A stretch of 64,000 nt of DNA from the NCBI RefSeq assembly GCF_947090785.1, contig NZ_OX352320.1:124001-188000 (forward strand). Direction: 5' to 3'. How positions within the stretch are numbered: position 1 is the stretch's first letter; the number at the start of each line of letters is the position of its first letter. Below, in pieces: positions 38,949 through 48,790 of the stretch. The notes below the pieces were generated by a model. That model saw only the letters and a program-made list of their open reading frames with translations. It had not been told where the DNA came from and made no database searches. The translations under genes were made by a program, and so were the position numbers. This DNA comes from Rheinheimera sp. MM224. Its GTDB lineage: Bacteria; Pseudomonadota; Gammaproteobacteria; Enterobacterales; Alteromonadaceae.

Positions 38949-39029
38949 CTATTCATATGAATGGCCTCGAGCGACGACCTGTTTAACCTCTTCAATTCTG
39001 AATTCTTCGGGGTAACGTTTACTGCTCAT
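38949..39029 (-). pseudogene. 5' stub of an IS3-family transposase OrfA
   Basis: Reading leftward from the ATG at 39027-39029, the first 22 codons give MSSKRYPEEFRIEEVKQVV plus ARG, the characteristic N-terminus of IS3-family OrfA (helix-turn-helix) proteins. The frame ends at a TAG at 38949-38951 after 26 codons and no further transposase sequence is seen, so the element is truncated. Confidence 0.8.
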
Positions 39030-39092
39030 AGGTACCTCTCTTTGGGTTAGTTTATCTAACTGAAAGGTGTCTAGGAAATTAGTGGCGATTCA
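39030..39092 (-). mobile_element. Left end of an IS3-family element with probable terminal inverted repeat
   Basis: On the minus strand the sequence starts TGAATCGCCACTAATTTCC at 39092 and runs as a 60-base leader to the transposase start, the size and TG-start expected for the left end of an IS3-family element. GAGAGG precedes the OrfA ATG. The end lies three bases from the stop of the polysaccharide deacetylase gene. No matching right end was found in the window. Confidence 0.65.
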
Positions 39093-39094
39093 CA

Positions 39095-40126
39095 CTACTC
39101 CATCACCCAAGGCTGGGAATACCAGTAGAAATATCCCTTTTTACTTAACGAAGGGGCTGTGCAGTTGTAGCGTTTATGGCTGGTTTTTAGCTTTTGAGCG
39201 GCTTTAGCGCTAAAGGTATCGGGTTTTAGCCAGGTCACTTTAATTGGCTCGCCATTGCTAAAGCAGTTTAGCTGGCTGGTTTTAAAATCTGAGTTGTCGA
39301 TTTGCAAGGTTAAGGTCGGTGGGTTTGGCCCTTTGACTGGATCGGCAGCCAGATAGGTGGTCACAGGTAGCGCCAGAGTTTTCAGTTTAGGTGTAAAGTG
39401 TTTTAATGCCGCATACTGGCTGGATGAAGGGTAACGTGGCAGGCGGGTCATCAGGCTGTTCAGGCCGACGGCACCGGATTGTTGGCCTATGCCAATAAAC
39501 CCCATTTCTTTCACCATCTGTTCCAGCTCAACACTAAATTCGCCATAAGGATAAGCCAGCCATTTGTGCTTGATGCCTAATTGCTGCTCCAGCTGAGTTT
39601 GTGCCAGCAAAATATCTGTTTTCACTCTTTTCAGCCACTGCGCTTTGCTTTCGCCTTTATTCGGCGCTGCCAGATGATCATGGTAGGAGCTGTGGTTGGC
39701 AATAATAACGCCGTCTTTTTGAAGCTGTTTGATTTGCTGCCAGCTCATCACCGGGCCTTCTTTACGGTCTATTAAAGCCGGGCTTAAAAACACCGTATAA
39801 GGAAAACCAAACTCCTGCAAAATCGGGTGGGCCTGCAGATAGATATTGTCAAAACCATCGTCAAAAGTGATGACCACTGCATTATCGTCTGGTTCTTTGC
39901 CTTGTTGCAGCTGTGCTAACAAAGTATCTAAACCTATCACCTGATAGTGATGATCTTTTAAATACTGCAAATGAACACGAAACTCTTCCGGCGTGACACT
40001 AGTAGAACGAGGCGTTTGAGTGCTGACATGATGGTACTGCAGAATAATAGCGGCTTGGCTTTGAAAGCTGATTTGAAAGCTGATTTGAAAGCTCAGCAAA
40101 GCAAATAAACATATCAGCAGTTTCAT
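39095..40126 (-). CDS. Polysaccharide deacetylase (NodB-type, CE4)
   Basis: 343-residue exported deacetylase acting on N-acetylated glycans. The CE4 metal site is visible: motif 1 VVITFDDGFDNIY, motif 2 ANHSSYHDH (His-x3-His), and AYPYGEFS as motif 3. The early YHHVS and the VTPEEFRVHLQYLK segment are as in PgaB-like or extracellular deacetylases. The signal peptide contains a duplicated FQIS, caused by a 12-bp tandem repeat. The ~120-residue C-terminus beyond the catalytic domain is unassigned. An IS3-family end abuts its stop codon. Confidence 0.9.
   Translation of the reverse strand: MKLLICLFALLSFQISFQISFQSQAAIILQYHHVSTQTPRSTSVTPEEFRVHLQYLKDHHYQVIGLDTLLAQLQQGKEPDDNAVVITFDDGFDNIYLQAHPILQEFGFPYTVFLSPALIDRKEGPVMSWQQIKQLQKDGVIIANHSSYHDHLAAPNKGESKAQWLKRVKTDILLAQTQLEQQLGIKHKWLAYPYGEFSVELEQMVKEMGFIGIGQQSGAVGLNSLMTRLPRYPSSSQYAALKHFTPKLKTLALPVTTYLAADPVKGPNPPTLTLQIDNSDFKTSQLNCFSNGEPIKVTWLKPDTFSAKAAQKLKTSHKRYNCTAPSLSKKGYFYWYSQPWVME
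40061..40096 (-). repeat. In-frame 12-bp tandem repeat (three units) in the signal peptide
   Basis: The unit TTGAAAGCTGAT occurs twice perfectly and a third time with a changed end (TTGAAAGCTCAG). On the coding strand each unit adds four residues (Phe-Gln-Ile-Ser) to the hydrophobic core of the deacetylase signal peptide. Unit gain or loss would keep the frame but change signal length. Confidence 0.9.
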
Positions 40127-40150
40127 CCCGGAATTCCTTTTGACATCAAT

Positions 40151-40176
40151 ATAATAAAGGCCACATAAAGTGGCCT
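40151..40176 (-). terminator. Terminator after nfuA
   Basis: Stem GGCCAC / GTGGCC (40159-40164, 40170-40175) with a 5-base loop. On the minus strand it is followed by TTTATTATATT, so it ends nfuA transcription. Confidence 0.7.
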
Positions 40177-40199
40177 CCGTATCTCATACCTAACGTAAA

Positions 40200-40778
40200 T
40201 CAATAATAAGAATGCTCACCACGTTGGTGATCCGTCACATCACGTACTGCAGTCAATTCACCGGCAAAACGTTGCAACAGTTCTTTCTCGATACCTTCTT
40301 TTAAGGTTAAATCGACTTGTGAACAACCGTTACAGCCACCACCAAATTGCAATACAGCAATGCCATCATCCGTCAGTTCTACTACTGAAACACGGCCGCC
40401 GTGGTTGGCTAATTGCGGGTTAATTTCCGCATCTATAACGTATTGCACTTTTTCCTTCAGCGAAGCGTCGTCGTTCACCTTACGCACTTTGGCGTTTGGC
40501 GCTTTTAACGTCAGCTGAGAACCCATCTGATCGGTGACAAAATCGATTTCGGCGTCGACTAAAAATGGTTTGCTTTCCGCATCCACTATCGCCATAAAGC
40601 CTTCAAATGGCAGTTCTAAATCTGTGCTTTCTACCGCGTCGGCAGGGCAGTAGGACACGCCACATTCCGCAGAAACAGTGCCCGGGTTGACCACGAAGAC
40701 ACGGATATGAGTGCCGGCGGCCTGTTTTTCCAGCAGCTTACGAAAATGGCTCTGCGCCTGTTCAGAAATGGTGATCAT
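40200..40778 (-). CDS. nfuA: Fe-S biogenesis protein NfuA
   Basis: Carrier that delivers [4Fe-4S] clusters. 192 residues: an N-terminal A-type-like (degenerate IscA) domain and a C-terminal Nfu domain with the cluster-binding CxxC in [15 protein letters not shown]. Normal length and stand-alone position. Confidence 0.96.
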   Translation of the reverse strand: MITISEQAQSHFRKLLEKQAAGTHIRVFVVNPGTVSAECGVSYCPADAVESTDLELPFEGFMAIVDAESKPFLVDAEIDFVTDQMGSQLTLKAPNAKVRKVNDDASLKEKVQYVIDAEINPQLANHGGRVSVVELTDDGIAVLQFGGGCNGCSQVDLTLKEGIEKELLQRFAGELTAVRDVTDHQRGEHSYY

Positions 40779-40903
40779 CGGTAGTACCTGACTAAATTAC
40801 TAGGTTAATGGCTATGATACTCTGACTTCCTGTGCCTTGCCAGCCCCGCTTGTCGGGCCGGACTTTTTATTGCTAAGGTAGCGGCCAGAAAGGGAGAATA
40901 ACA

Positions 40904-43459
40904 ATGTACAAAATAACAACTATCATCAGTGCCTTAGTATTGGGGTTCAGTAGCCAGTTCTCAATGGCAGCGCCACAAAGCCCGGAACAATTTTTTGGTT
41001 ACCCTGTCGGCGAGTGGCATTTACGCCATGATCAAATTCAAATGTATTTCCAGCAACTGGCCGCAGGCTCAGATAAAGCTCAGCTGGAGATTATTGGTCA
41101 TAGCCATGAACAAAAACCTTTATTGCAGCTGATCATCTCATCTCCGGACAACTTAAAAAAGCTGGAACAAATTCGCTTACAGCACCTGACCCAGCTGTCG
41201 ACAGGCACTGAACTGGCGGATGATTTACCGCTGATCGTCTGGTTAGGTTATGGCGTGCATGGTAATGAATCCAGTGGCCCTAATGCTTCGGTGCAGGTAG
41301 CTCATCATTTACTGACCAGCACCGATGCTGAAGTACAAAACTGGCTAAAAAACACCATTATCCTGATCCAGCCGAGTTTGAACCCTGATGGTTTAGAGCG
41401 TTTTGCCACCTGGGCCAATATGCACAAAGGCCAATCACCAGTTGCCGACCCACAAAGCCGCGAACATATTGAACCCTGGCCTAATGGTCGTCCTAACCAT
41501 TATTGGTTTGACTTAAACCGTGATTGGCTGCCGTTAGAGCATCCGGAAAGTCGTGCCCGTATCGCTCAGTTTTATAAATGGCGTCCTGCTGTGTTGGGCG
41601 ATTTTCATGAAATGGGCCCAAACAGTACCTTCTTTTTTCAGCCCGGTATTCCAACCCGTACTTACCCTTTAACACCAACCGCCAATCAACAATTGACGGC
41701 TAAAATTGCCGATTACCATGCCGCAGCGTTGGATAAAAAAGGCCGCTTGTATTACACCGAAGAAAGTTTTGACGATTTTTATGTAGGTAAAGGCTCAACT
41801 TACCCAGACGTAAACGCCAGCGTGGGGATTTTGTTTGAGCAAGCCAGCAGCCGTGGTCATCTGCAGGACAGCATTAATGGGCCTTTGCCTTTTAGCAAAA
41901 CTGTGGAAAATCAGTATATTGCTTCGTTATCGACCCTTCGTGGTTCAGTAGCGCAGAAAAATGCGCTGCAAAGTTATCAGAAAGCTTTTGTGCTGGAATC
42001 AGAGCGGCTGGCCGCCGATGATGCCACTCAGGGTTATGTGGTTGCTGAGGCTGCGGATAAAACCCGCTTAGAAGCACTGCTGGCGTTATTAAAACAACAT
42101 CAGATCAAAGCTTACCCCATCAATGAAAGGTGGCAGCATAAAGGCCAGACTTACCAAAAAGGTCAGGCTTATTATATTCCACTGCAACAGCCACAGTATC
42201 TGCTGTTAAAAGCCGCATTCAGCACTCAGACCAACTTTCAGGACAATACCTTTTACGACGTATCGGCCTGGACCTTACCTTATGCCTTTAATATTGAATT
42301 TAGCACTGTAGGCCGTAAACCTTCTGGAGTTGCTGAAGAGCAATGGTCGCCGCAGCCTGAATCTGTGTTGATGCCATCGGCCGGTGCTTATGCTTATGCC
42401 TTTGATTGGGCCGATCAAAAGGCGCCTTTGCTCACTCAGGCGCTGTTAGAGCAAGGTGTAGTATTACGAGCTGCCAGTAAGCCTTTTTTTGCCAAAACTG
42501 CTGACGGAGAACAAGCTTTTAGTGCCGGAGCTATCGTCATTGCCGCAGGTTTACAGCAACACAACAATTGGTTTGAACGTTTAGGTAAAGCTCAGCAACA
42601 AGCAGGTTTAGCTATCACAGCCCTTACTTCGGGTTTGACCGCCAAGGGCCAGGATTTAGGCAGCAATGGTTTTGTGCCTGTGACCAAGCCGAATGTGTTG
42701 CTGGTGGCAGGCCCTGATGTCAATTCCACTGAGGCCGGCGAAGTTTGGTTTAATCTGGAAAAACTGGCGGGGGTATCACCAAGTTTGATCGAACCTCAGC
42801 GTTTAGGTCGGGTCGATTTGTCCCGCTACACTCACATTATTTTGCCGGATGGCAGTTACAACAGCTTGCAACAAAAAGAGCAGCAACAGCTGAATGACTG
42901 GGTGAAAAAAGGCGGTGTGTTGTGGGGCCATAAAGGTGGTGCAGCATTTTTGGTGCGCTCCGGTTTGCTGAAAGCCAAAGCCTGGAACTCTGCAGACATG
43001 AGCATGCTGATTGCCGATCAAGGTTTAAGTTACGCCGATAAAGAAAGTCTGGCAGGTCAGCGCCGTATTGCCGGAGCTATTTATCAGACTCAACTGGATT
43101 TAAGTCATCCTTTAACTTTTGGTCTGTCGACTAAAAATCTGCCAGTTTTTAAAAATGGCACCTTCTTATTGGCGCCTAGTGAAGAGCCTTTTATCAACGT
43201 GGCTTTGTACACAGATAAACCTCAACTGGCGGGTTATACAGCTCCTGAATACGTCAGTCGTATCGCTGAAGGCGCGGCCTTAGTGGCACATAATCATGGC
43301 GAAGGCCGTGTGATTGGCATGACAGATAACCCTGTGTTCCGCGGCTATTTTGTTGGCTCCAGCCGCTTACTGATCAATGCGCTGTATTTTGGCAAAATGT
43401 TTAGCGCCGAATCCTCTGATGGCGAAGGCGAAGAAGCCAACGAAGACGAAGCACACTAA
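40904..43459 (+). CDS. M14-family zinc carboxypeptidase
   Basis: 851-residue exported metallopeptidase. Signal peptide MYKITTIISALVLGFSSQ to AMA; peptidase domain (about 40-350) with zinc ligands His119 and Glu122 (GVHGNESSG), the Asn-Arg substrate site (FDLNRDW) and the third ligand His in LGDFHEMGPNS. A long C-terminal part with a possible glutamine-amidotransferase-like fold (LLVAGPDVNSTEAGEVWF, HIILPDGSY) and an acidic end. GGGAG precedes the ATG. Tail-to-tail with comF, the stop codons overlapping by three bases. Confidence 0.92.
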   Translation: MYKITTIISALVLGFSSQFSMAAPQSPEQFFGYPVGEWHLRHDQIQMYFQQLAAGSDKAQLEIIGHSHEQKPLLQLIISSPDNLKKLEQIRLQHLTQLSTGTELADDLPLIVWLGYGVHGNESSGPNASVQVAHHLLTSTDAEVQNWLKNTIILIQPSLNPDGLERFATWANMHKGQSPVADPQSREHIEPWPNGRPNHYWFDLNRDWLPLEHPESRARIAQFYKWRPAVLGDFHEMGPNSTFFFQPGIPTRTYPLTPTANQQLTAKIADYHAAALDKKGRLYYTEESFDDFYVGKGSTYPDVNASVGILFEQASSRGHLQDSINGPLPFSKTVENQYIASLSTLRGSVAQKNALQSYQKAFVLESERLAADDATQGYVVAEAADKTRLEALLALLKQHQIKAYPINERWQHKGQTYQKGQAYYIPLQQPQYLLLKAAFSTQTNFQDNTFYDVSAWTLPYAFNIEFSTVGRKPSGVAEEQWSPQPESVLMPSAGAYAYAFDWADQKAPLLTQALLEQGVVLRAASKPFFAKTADGEQAFSAGAIVIAAGLQQHNNWFERLGKAQQQAGLAITALTSGLTAKGQDLGSNGFVPVTKPNVLLVAGPDVNSTEAGEVWFNLEKLAGVSPSLIEPQRLGRVDLSRYTHIILPDGSYNSLQQKEQQQLNDWVKKGGVLWGHKGGAAFLVRSGLLKAKAWNSADMSMLIADQGLSYADKESLAGQRRIAGAIYQTQLDLSHPLTFGLSTKNLPVFKNGTFLLAPSEEPFINVALYTDKPQLAGYTAPEYVSRIAEGAALVAHNHGEGRVIGMTDNPVFRGYFVGSSRLLINALYFGKMFSAESSDGEGEEANEDEAH

Positions 43460-44157
43460 AATGCCCTGGTGATGGCCAGAGTCCAGACGCTAACGGTCTG
43501 GACTCCTTTGGCTTTCAGCAAAGAGCTTAGATAATCCAGAGTGGCCCCTGTGGTGATCACGTCGTCCACCAAAGTCACATGAGCAGGTAGGGGGCGTTCC
43601 TGTAGTTGAATTTTTCCTTTCAAATTCGCCAGCCGTTCTTTGCGGTTCAGTCCAACCTGATGGGGCACTAAATCCGGGCTTTGAAACAAACTGACACAAG
43701 GTTTTTGCCAGGCTTTGGCTAGCTGAAGTGCCAGTAGCTTTGCCTGATTAAAGCCTCTTTCCTGCAACCTTTTGTTGGATACAGGTGTATAGCTGATGCA
43801 GTCCGGCAATGGCCCGCCTTGTTGTTGATAAAGCGCAGCGCGCTGATACAGCAGCTGGCATAACAATTCTCCTGCAGCGTGATGGTGCTGGAATTTCCAC
43901 TGGCTGATCCAATGCCGGTAAGGTTGTCTGTACCAACTTAAACTGTAAAGACTGTCAAATTTGGTGCGGGTTAAGCCTTGAGCTACTTGTGGCAACAGCA
44001 ACGCATTGTGTTCAACCCAGCTTAAATCCAGGCTGGGTAAATGCGCCTGGCAAAAATCACAAAGCTGGGCCTGCGGCTGCTGCACCTGCATCTGACACCA
44101 GAGGCAGCAGTTCGGCGCCAGTTTATGCACCAGTTGCTGCAACAAAGTCGCTTGCAT
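43456..44157 (-). CDS. comF: ComF family phosphoribosyltransferase-like protein
   Basis: 233 residues. A N-terminal four-Cys zinc motif (CCLWC and LCDFC) is followed by a type I phosphoribosyltransferase fold with the PRPP loop VTLVDDVITTGATL and the family segment RGFNQAKLLA and LNRKERLANLKG. ComF proteins take part in natural DNA uptake in other bacteria; enzymatic substrate unknown. Start placed at the ATG 44155-44157 with AGGG upstream; ATGs two and 27 codons earlier are possible but the longer one would overlap bioH. Confidence 0.85.
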   Translation of the reverse strand: MQATLLQQLVHKLAPNCCLWCQMQVQQPQAQLCDFCQAHLPSLDLSWVEHNALLLPQVAQGLTRTKFDSLYSLSWYRQPYRHWISQWKFQHHHAAGELLCQLLYQRAALYQQQGGPLPDCISYTPVSNKRLQERGFNQAKLLALQLAKAWQKPCVSLFQSPDLVPHQVGLNRKERLANLKGKIQLQERPLPAHVTLVDDVITTGATLDYLSSLLKAKGVQTVSVWTLAITRAF

Positions 44158-44211
44158 CTGCATCCCTGCTTTGATAAAAGGCCAGACATAACAACAAGTA
44201 TGGTCGAGCGG

Positions 44212-44967
44212 ATGAGCGAACAAATAAAATTTAGCCAAAACCCAGTGGTGTTATTGCATGGCTGGGGTTTAAACCATCAGGTCTGGTCACAGCTGGTGCA
44301 GGCATTGCCGGCAGAGTTAGCTATTCATACGCCTGATTTGCCTGGCTTTGGTTTATCTCCTTGTCCGGTTTCTTATGATATAGATAACGTTTTGGCCCAA
44401 CTGGCTGAACAAATTCCGGATCAAAGCACAGTGATAGGTTGGTCTTTAGGGGGTTTATTAGCCATAGCCTTAGCCAGCCGTTATCCCGATAAAGTGAAAA
44501 AACTGGGTTTAATTGCCAGTTCACCCTGTTTTATGGCCAAAGAGAACTGGCCTGGTATGGAAAGCAGAGTAATGCAGCAATTCGCTGGGCAATTGCAGCA
44601 GGATTTGGCTTTAACAGTGGAGCGTTTTCTGGCGATTCAGGCGATGGGCAGCAGCACAGCGCGGCAGGATATTAAACTATTAAAACAAGCAGTTTTGAGT
44701 TTAGCTTTGCCTTCAGCCACTGCTTTACAAGGTGGACTAGAGTTATTGGCGACATTGGATTTGCGGCAAGAATTTGCCTCATTGCGGCAGCCGGTATTTG
44801 CCATCCTGGGGCGTTTAGACTCATTGGTTCCTGTTGCTATAGCACCTTTATTACAAAAATTACGCCCAAATCTGCACGTCGAGATACTGCAAAAAGCCTC
44901 GCATGCCCCTTTTATCTCGCATCAGCACGAGTTCATTTCCCTGTTACTGCCACACATATCCGCTTAA
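44212..44967 (+). CDS. bioH: Pimeloyl-ACP methyl ester carboxylesterase BioH-like alpha/beta hydrolase
   Basis: 251 residues. Oxyanion region VVLLHGWGLNHQVW, nucleophile elbow GWSLGGLLA, Asp in ILGRLDSLVP and His in KASHAPFISH are all in place. BioH frees pimeloyl-ACP in biotin synthesis; position head-to-head with comF is the usual gammaproteobacterial arrangement and supports the name. Start at ATG 44212 (GAGCGG just upstream); 44200 is an alternative. The divergent starts are only 54 bases apart, so both promoters must be compressed into that gap or lie in coding sequence. Confidence 0.9.
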   Translation: MSEQIKFSQNPVVLLHGWGLNHQVWSQLVQALPAELAIHTPDLPGFGLSPCPVSYDIDNVLAQLAEQIPDQSTVIGWSLGGLLAIALASRYPDKVKKLGLIASSPCFMAKENWPGMESRVMQQFAGQLQQDLALTVERFLAIQAMGSSTARQDIKLLKQAVLSLALPSATALQGGLELLATLDLRQEFASLRQPVFAILGRLDSLVPVAIAPLLQKLRPNLHVEILQKASHAPFISHQHEFISLLLPHISA

Positions 44968-45094
44968 ATCTTAACTAAATTAGCAAAATCTGCATTTTGA
45001 CGGCAAATAGTTGCCGTCAGGCTTTCGTTTTGCCGCGAAATGGCTAATAATTATCCAGTTAAATTACTCTGTTCAATTAGTCAACGAGGTCATG

Positions 45095-45364
45095 ATGGAA
45101 ATCAGTTCAGCCTTTACGAGCGGTTTTCAGGGCTTTCAGCGTGCATCTGACGCTGTGACTGAAGCGACCGTAAATATAAATCAGCAAACTGCTCAAAGCA
45201 GTAATCAGCGTGCACTGGAAACTCCGGTTGAGCCAAGTACTGGCTCATCAATAGAGCAAAGTCTGGTCACATTAGCGAATGAACAAATTAACGCTGAAGC
45301 CAATATGAAGACGGTAAAAACTGCCGACGAAATGCTGGGTTCTATTATTGATTTAAGGGTGTAA
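45095..45364 (+). CDS. Small protein with flagellar-rod-like C-terminus
   Basis: 89 residues from the ATG at 45095 (GAGG five to six bases upstream; another ATG at 45092). The C-terminal half (LVTLANEQINAEANMKTVKTADEMLGSIIDLRV, given here in two overlapping parts by position 56-89) resembles the terminal helix of flagellar rod/hook proteins, ending in NMK..KTADEML. The N-terminal part is Ser/Thr/Gln-rich. No other flagellar gene is near. Confidence 0.7.
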   Translation: MEISSAFTSGFQGFQRASDAVTEATVNINQQTAQSSNQRALETPVEPSTGSSIEQSLVTLANEQINAEANMKTVKTADEMLGSIIDLRV

Positions 45365-45373
45365 ACAGGCTTT

Positions 45374-46261
45374 ATGTTACTGACTTCGAATTACCCAAAT
45401 GTGCCATTGCACACTGGTAATCCGGCCATGGATATGGCCCGGCGCGATAACCTGCGCCGTGAAGTTATTGAACCTGTTGCAGCCATGGAACGCTCCGCTG
45501 CTGAAAAAGGCCTGATGGCCGACGAAAAAAGCCGCAACGGCAACAGTTCTACTCCAACCACTTATGAAGATGTGAAAACTAAAGGTCTGGAATACCGTCA
45601 GGCTGTAGTTGAGAAAGACCCGCAATCTGGTTCTGAGCAAGAAAAACAAAGTTCTTCAGAGCCGGAAAAAGACGACCCGCAGCAACAAAAAGAAGAACAA
45701 GCTGAAAAACAACGTATTGCCGAATTAAAAGCCCGTGATCAGGAAGTCAAAGTTCACGAGCAGGCTCATGCAGCCATAGGTGGGCAGTATGCCGGTGCTC
45801 CAAGCTACGAATACGAAACAGGTCCTGACGGTCAGCAATACGCGACTGGTGGTGAAGTTCGTATCGATGTGTCTGAAGTGCCAAATGACCCACGGGCTAC
45901 TATTCAAAAAATGCAGCAAGTCAAAGCAGCTGCTTTGGCGCCAGCTGAACCTTCAAGCGCAGATCGCTCAGTAGCAGCTCAGGCAAGTCGTACTTTAATG
46001 GAAGCCCAGGCCGATTTGGCAGCTGAAATTGCGCAGATGGCGACAGCAAGTCCGCAGAAAACAACTCAAACTGCTTCTTCTGACGCTGCTGAATGGGAGC
46101 CCTACGAAGCGCCTGTGAATAACGAGGCCAATGATTTTGCTCCAGCTGATTTTAAATCTTTGCAACGCGACCCTTTGATGTCTTTGCGCTCTGATGTGAT
46201 TTCAGGTTTTTACGCCAAAGCAACCCAACCTGCAGATCGGCCTTTATTGCAAATGGCTTAA
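45374..46261 (+). CDS. SprA-related putative metalloprotease (HExxH)
   Basis: 295 residues. The conserved core (about 115-205) has VKVHEQAHAAIGGQYAGA with HExxH at 128-132, then YETGPDGQQYATGGEV and EVPNDPRATIQKMQQVKAAALAP, the signature of the SprA-related family. Long charged, low-complexity flanks (Lys/Glu/Gln-rich 80-115). No signal peptide. The gene is ten bases after the flagellar-rod-like gene, and the two are probably co-transcribed. Confidence 0.85.
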   Translation: MLLTSNYPNVPLHTGNPAMDMARRDNLRREVIEPVAAMERSAAEKGLMADEKSRNGNSSTPTTYEDVKTKGLEYRQAVVEKDPQSGSEQEKQSSSEPEKDDPQQQKEEQAEKQRIAELKARDQEVKVHEQAHAAIGGQYAGAPSYEYETGPDGQQYATGGEVRIDVSEVPNDPRATIQKMQQVKAAALAPAEPSSADRSVAAQASRTLMEAQADLAAEIAQMATASPQKTTQTASSDAAEWEPYEAPVNNEANDFAPADFKSLQRDPLMSLRSDVISGFYAKATQPADRPLLQMA

Positions 46262-46272
46262 TCAAAATTCAA

Positions 46273-46308
46273 AAAAATAAAGGCTGGGAATTCCCAGCCT
46301 TTATTTTT
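46273..46308. terminator. Bidirectional rho-independent terminator
   Basis: Almost perfect 36-base palindrome centred between 46290 and 46291 (arms AATAAAGGCTGGGAA and its complement) with an A-run on the left and a T-run on the right. Separates the convergent SprA-like gene and tex. Confidence 0.9.
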
Positions 46309-46320
46309 ATCAGAGCCAAG

Positions 46321-48648
46321 TTACTTTTTAAACTTAGCAAAGGCCTGAGCAAAAGCGTCGCCCATGGCTGCATTTGGAGTTTCAGGAGTTTTTGCTGGTT
46401 TCGCTGGTCTGCTCTGATTTGCTCCAGAACCTGAAGAGCGTTGCGTATCTTTTCCTGCACCACCAGCACCTTTCACTGCAGGTTGCTCATCCATGCGCAT
46501 CGTCAGGGCAATACGTTTACGGTCCAGTTCTACTTCCAGTACCTTCACTTTAACGATATCGCCTGCTTTGACCACTTGATGTGGGTCGGACACAAACTTG
46601 TCGGTTAAAGATGAAATATGCACTAAGCCGTCCTGATGCACACCAATATCAACAAAAGCACCAAAGTTGGTGACGTTGGTGACTACACCTTCCAGTAACA
46701 TACCTGGCTTTAAGTCGGCCATGGTTTCTACGCCGTCTTTAAACACCGCCGTTTTAAACTCAGGGCGTGGGTCACGGCCCGGTTTATCCAGCTCTTTAAT
46801 CACGTCTTCTACTGTAGGCAAACCAAAATGCTCGTCCACAAAGTCAGCAGGGTACAGACTTTTTAAGAAAGCGCTATTGCCAAGCAATTGCTCTATCGGC
46901 TGACCAAATTTCGCCAGAATTTTTTCCACTAAAGGATAAGCTTCAGGGTGAACTGAAGAGGAGTCCAGTGGATCTGAACCTTTATTGATACGCAGGAAAC
47001 CAGCCGCCTGTTCATAAGCTTTAGGACCTAAACGCGCTACTTTGAGTAAGTCTTTACGTTGCTGGAACCGGCCATGAGTATCACGGTACACCACAATGTT
47101 TTGCGCCAGAGTTTTGTTTAAACCCGCGACACGAGACAATAAAGGCACTGAGGCCATATTTAAATCCACACCTACGGCGTTTACACAGTCTTCGACTACA
47201 GCGTCCAGAGACTTCGCCAGCAGGCTTTGGTTAACGTCATGCTGATACTGACCCACACCTATAGCTTTAGGCTCAACTTTCACCAGTTCAGCCAGCGGGT
47301 CTTGCAAACGGCGGCCTATAGACACAGCGCCACGTAAGGACACATCCAGATCCGGGAATTCCTGTGAAGCCAGTTCTGAAGCCGAGTACACTGAAGCACC
47401 TGCTTCTGACACCATGATTTTGCTGATGTTTTGTTCTGGCAGCAGTTTGATTACATCGGCCGCTAACTTGTCGGTTTCGCGCGAAGCCGTACCGTTACCA
47501 ATAGCGATTAACTCAATTTTATGTTGTTTAGCCAAAGCGGCTAAAGTGCGGACTGACTTATCCCAGTGATTTTGTGGCGCATGCGGGAATATAGTGGTTT
47601 GATCCACCAGCTTGCCCGTTTCATCGATAGCCGTCACTTTTACACCAGTACGTAAACCAGGGTCCAGCGCCAGGGTGGCACGCATACCTGCAGGAGCCGC
47701 CATCAATAAGTCTTTTAAGTTACGGGCAAACACCTTAATGGCTTCTTCTTCAGCCTGTTCGCGTAGTTCGCCTAATAAATCGTTTTCTAAATGCAGGTGT
47801 AACTTCACTTTCCAGGTCCACTGCACAGCGGTACGCAGGAAATCATCGGCAGCGCGGCCTTGCTGGCGCACATCAAAATGATTGGCGATCATTTGCTCAC
47901 ATACAGCATGAGCTGAAGCATCGTCGGCGTCAGGTTGCAATTGCAGATTTAAAATGCCTTCGTTACGGCCACGGAACATAGCCAAAGCTCGGTGTGACGG
48001 CACAGTTTTAAAGGATTCTTTGTGTTCAAAATAATCGCGGAACTTAGCGCCTTCCTGCTCTTTGCCTGCCACCATACTGCTTTTGAGCACAGCGTTCTGG
48101 CTTAAATGACGACGTAATTTCGCCAGCAAAGCTGCATCTTCAGCAAAACGTTCCATCAGAATGTATTTCACGCCATCCAGCACAGCTTTTGTGTCAGCAA
48201 AACCCGCTTCCGCATTGAAGTAGCTGGCAGCTTGTTGTTCAGGCACTAAAGTAGGGTCGTTAAATAAAGCGTCGGCTAAAGGCTCTAAACCTGCTTCAAT
48301 CGCAATCTGACCTTTGGTGCGGCGTTTGGCTTTGTAAGGTAAATACAAATCTTCTAAACGGGTTTTATTGTCAGCGGCCAATAATTCCTGCTTCAGTTCC
48401 GGCGTCAGTTTCCCTTGTTCATCTATGGTTTTGATAATGACCTGACGTCTGTCTTCCAGCTCACGTAAATAAGTTAAGCGTACATCCAGGTTACGCAGCT
48501 GGGTATCATCCAGGCCACCTGTCACTTCTTTACGATACCGGGCGATAAAAGGCACAGTAGCGCCTTCATCCATCAGCTGAATAGCTGCAGCAACCTGCTC
48601 TGGGCGTGCTGAAATTTCCAGAGCAATTTGTTTAATGATCATAGACAT
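46321..48648 (-). CDS. tex: Transcription accessory protein Tex (S1 RNA-binding)
   Basis: 775 residues. Order: N-terminal HTH-like Tex domain ([32 protein letters not shown] spans about 14-45), YqgF/RuvX-like domain ([16 protein letters not shown]), helix-hairpin-helix region ([18 protein letters not shown]) and a C-terminal S1 domain ([21 protein letters not shown]) with a basic, Ala/Pro-rich tail. Single-copy housekeeping gene; binds RNA and affects transcription. Confidence 0.96.
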   Translation of the reverse strand: MSMIIKQIALEISARPEQVAAAIQLMDEGATVPFIARYRKEVTGGLDDTQLRNLDVRLTYLRELEDRRQVIIKTIDEQGKLTPELKQELLAADNKTRLEDLYLPYKAKRRTKGQIAIEAGLEPLADALFNDPTLVPEQQAASYFNAEAGFADTKAVLDGVKYILMERFAEDAALLAKLRRHLSQNAVLKSSMVAGKEQEGAKFRDYFEHKESFKTVPSHRALAMFRGRNEGILNLQLQPDADDASAHAVCEQMIANHFDVRQQGRAADDFLRTAVQWTWKVKLHLHLENDLLGELREQAEEEAIKVFARNLKDLLMAAPAGMRATLALDPGLRTGVKVTAIDETGKLVDQTTIFPHAPQNHWDKSVRTLAALAKQHKIELIAIGNGTASRETDKLAADVIKLLPEQNISKIMVSEAGASVYSASELASQEFPDLDVSLRGAVSIGRRLQDPLAELVKVEPKAIGVGQYQHDVNQSLLAKSLDAVVEDCVNAVGVDLNMASVPLLSRVAGLNKTLAQNIVVYRDTHGRFQQRKDLLKVARLGPKAYEQAAGFLRINKGSDPLDSSSVHPEAYPLVEKILAKFGQPIEQLLGNSAFLKSLYPADFVDEHFGLPTVEDVIKELDKPGRDPRPEFKTAVFKDGVETMADLKPGMLLEGVVTNVTNFGAFVDIGVHQDGLVHISSLTDKFVSDPHQVVKAGDIVKVKVLEVELDRKRIALTMRMDEQPAVKGAGGAGKDTQRSSGSGANQSRPAKPAKTPETPNAAMGDAFAQAFAKFKK

Positions 48649-48790
48649 AACTTAAAGCTTCCTTAGCATCTGGCGACCTTACATCAAGTAAAAGCCAGAC
48701 TGGTTCTTATCAACTGCGGCAATTGTCCACTGTTAAGGCTAAAAAATCCAATAGCAAAACGCTGAAGCGTCCGTACTCTGCACCGAATGG

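Noticed and set aside
40843-40872. GC-rich hairpin followed by TTTTT just before the M14 peptidase gene
   Set aside because: The stem is short and imperfect (GCCC/GGGC around a large loop); too weak to call as an attenuator.
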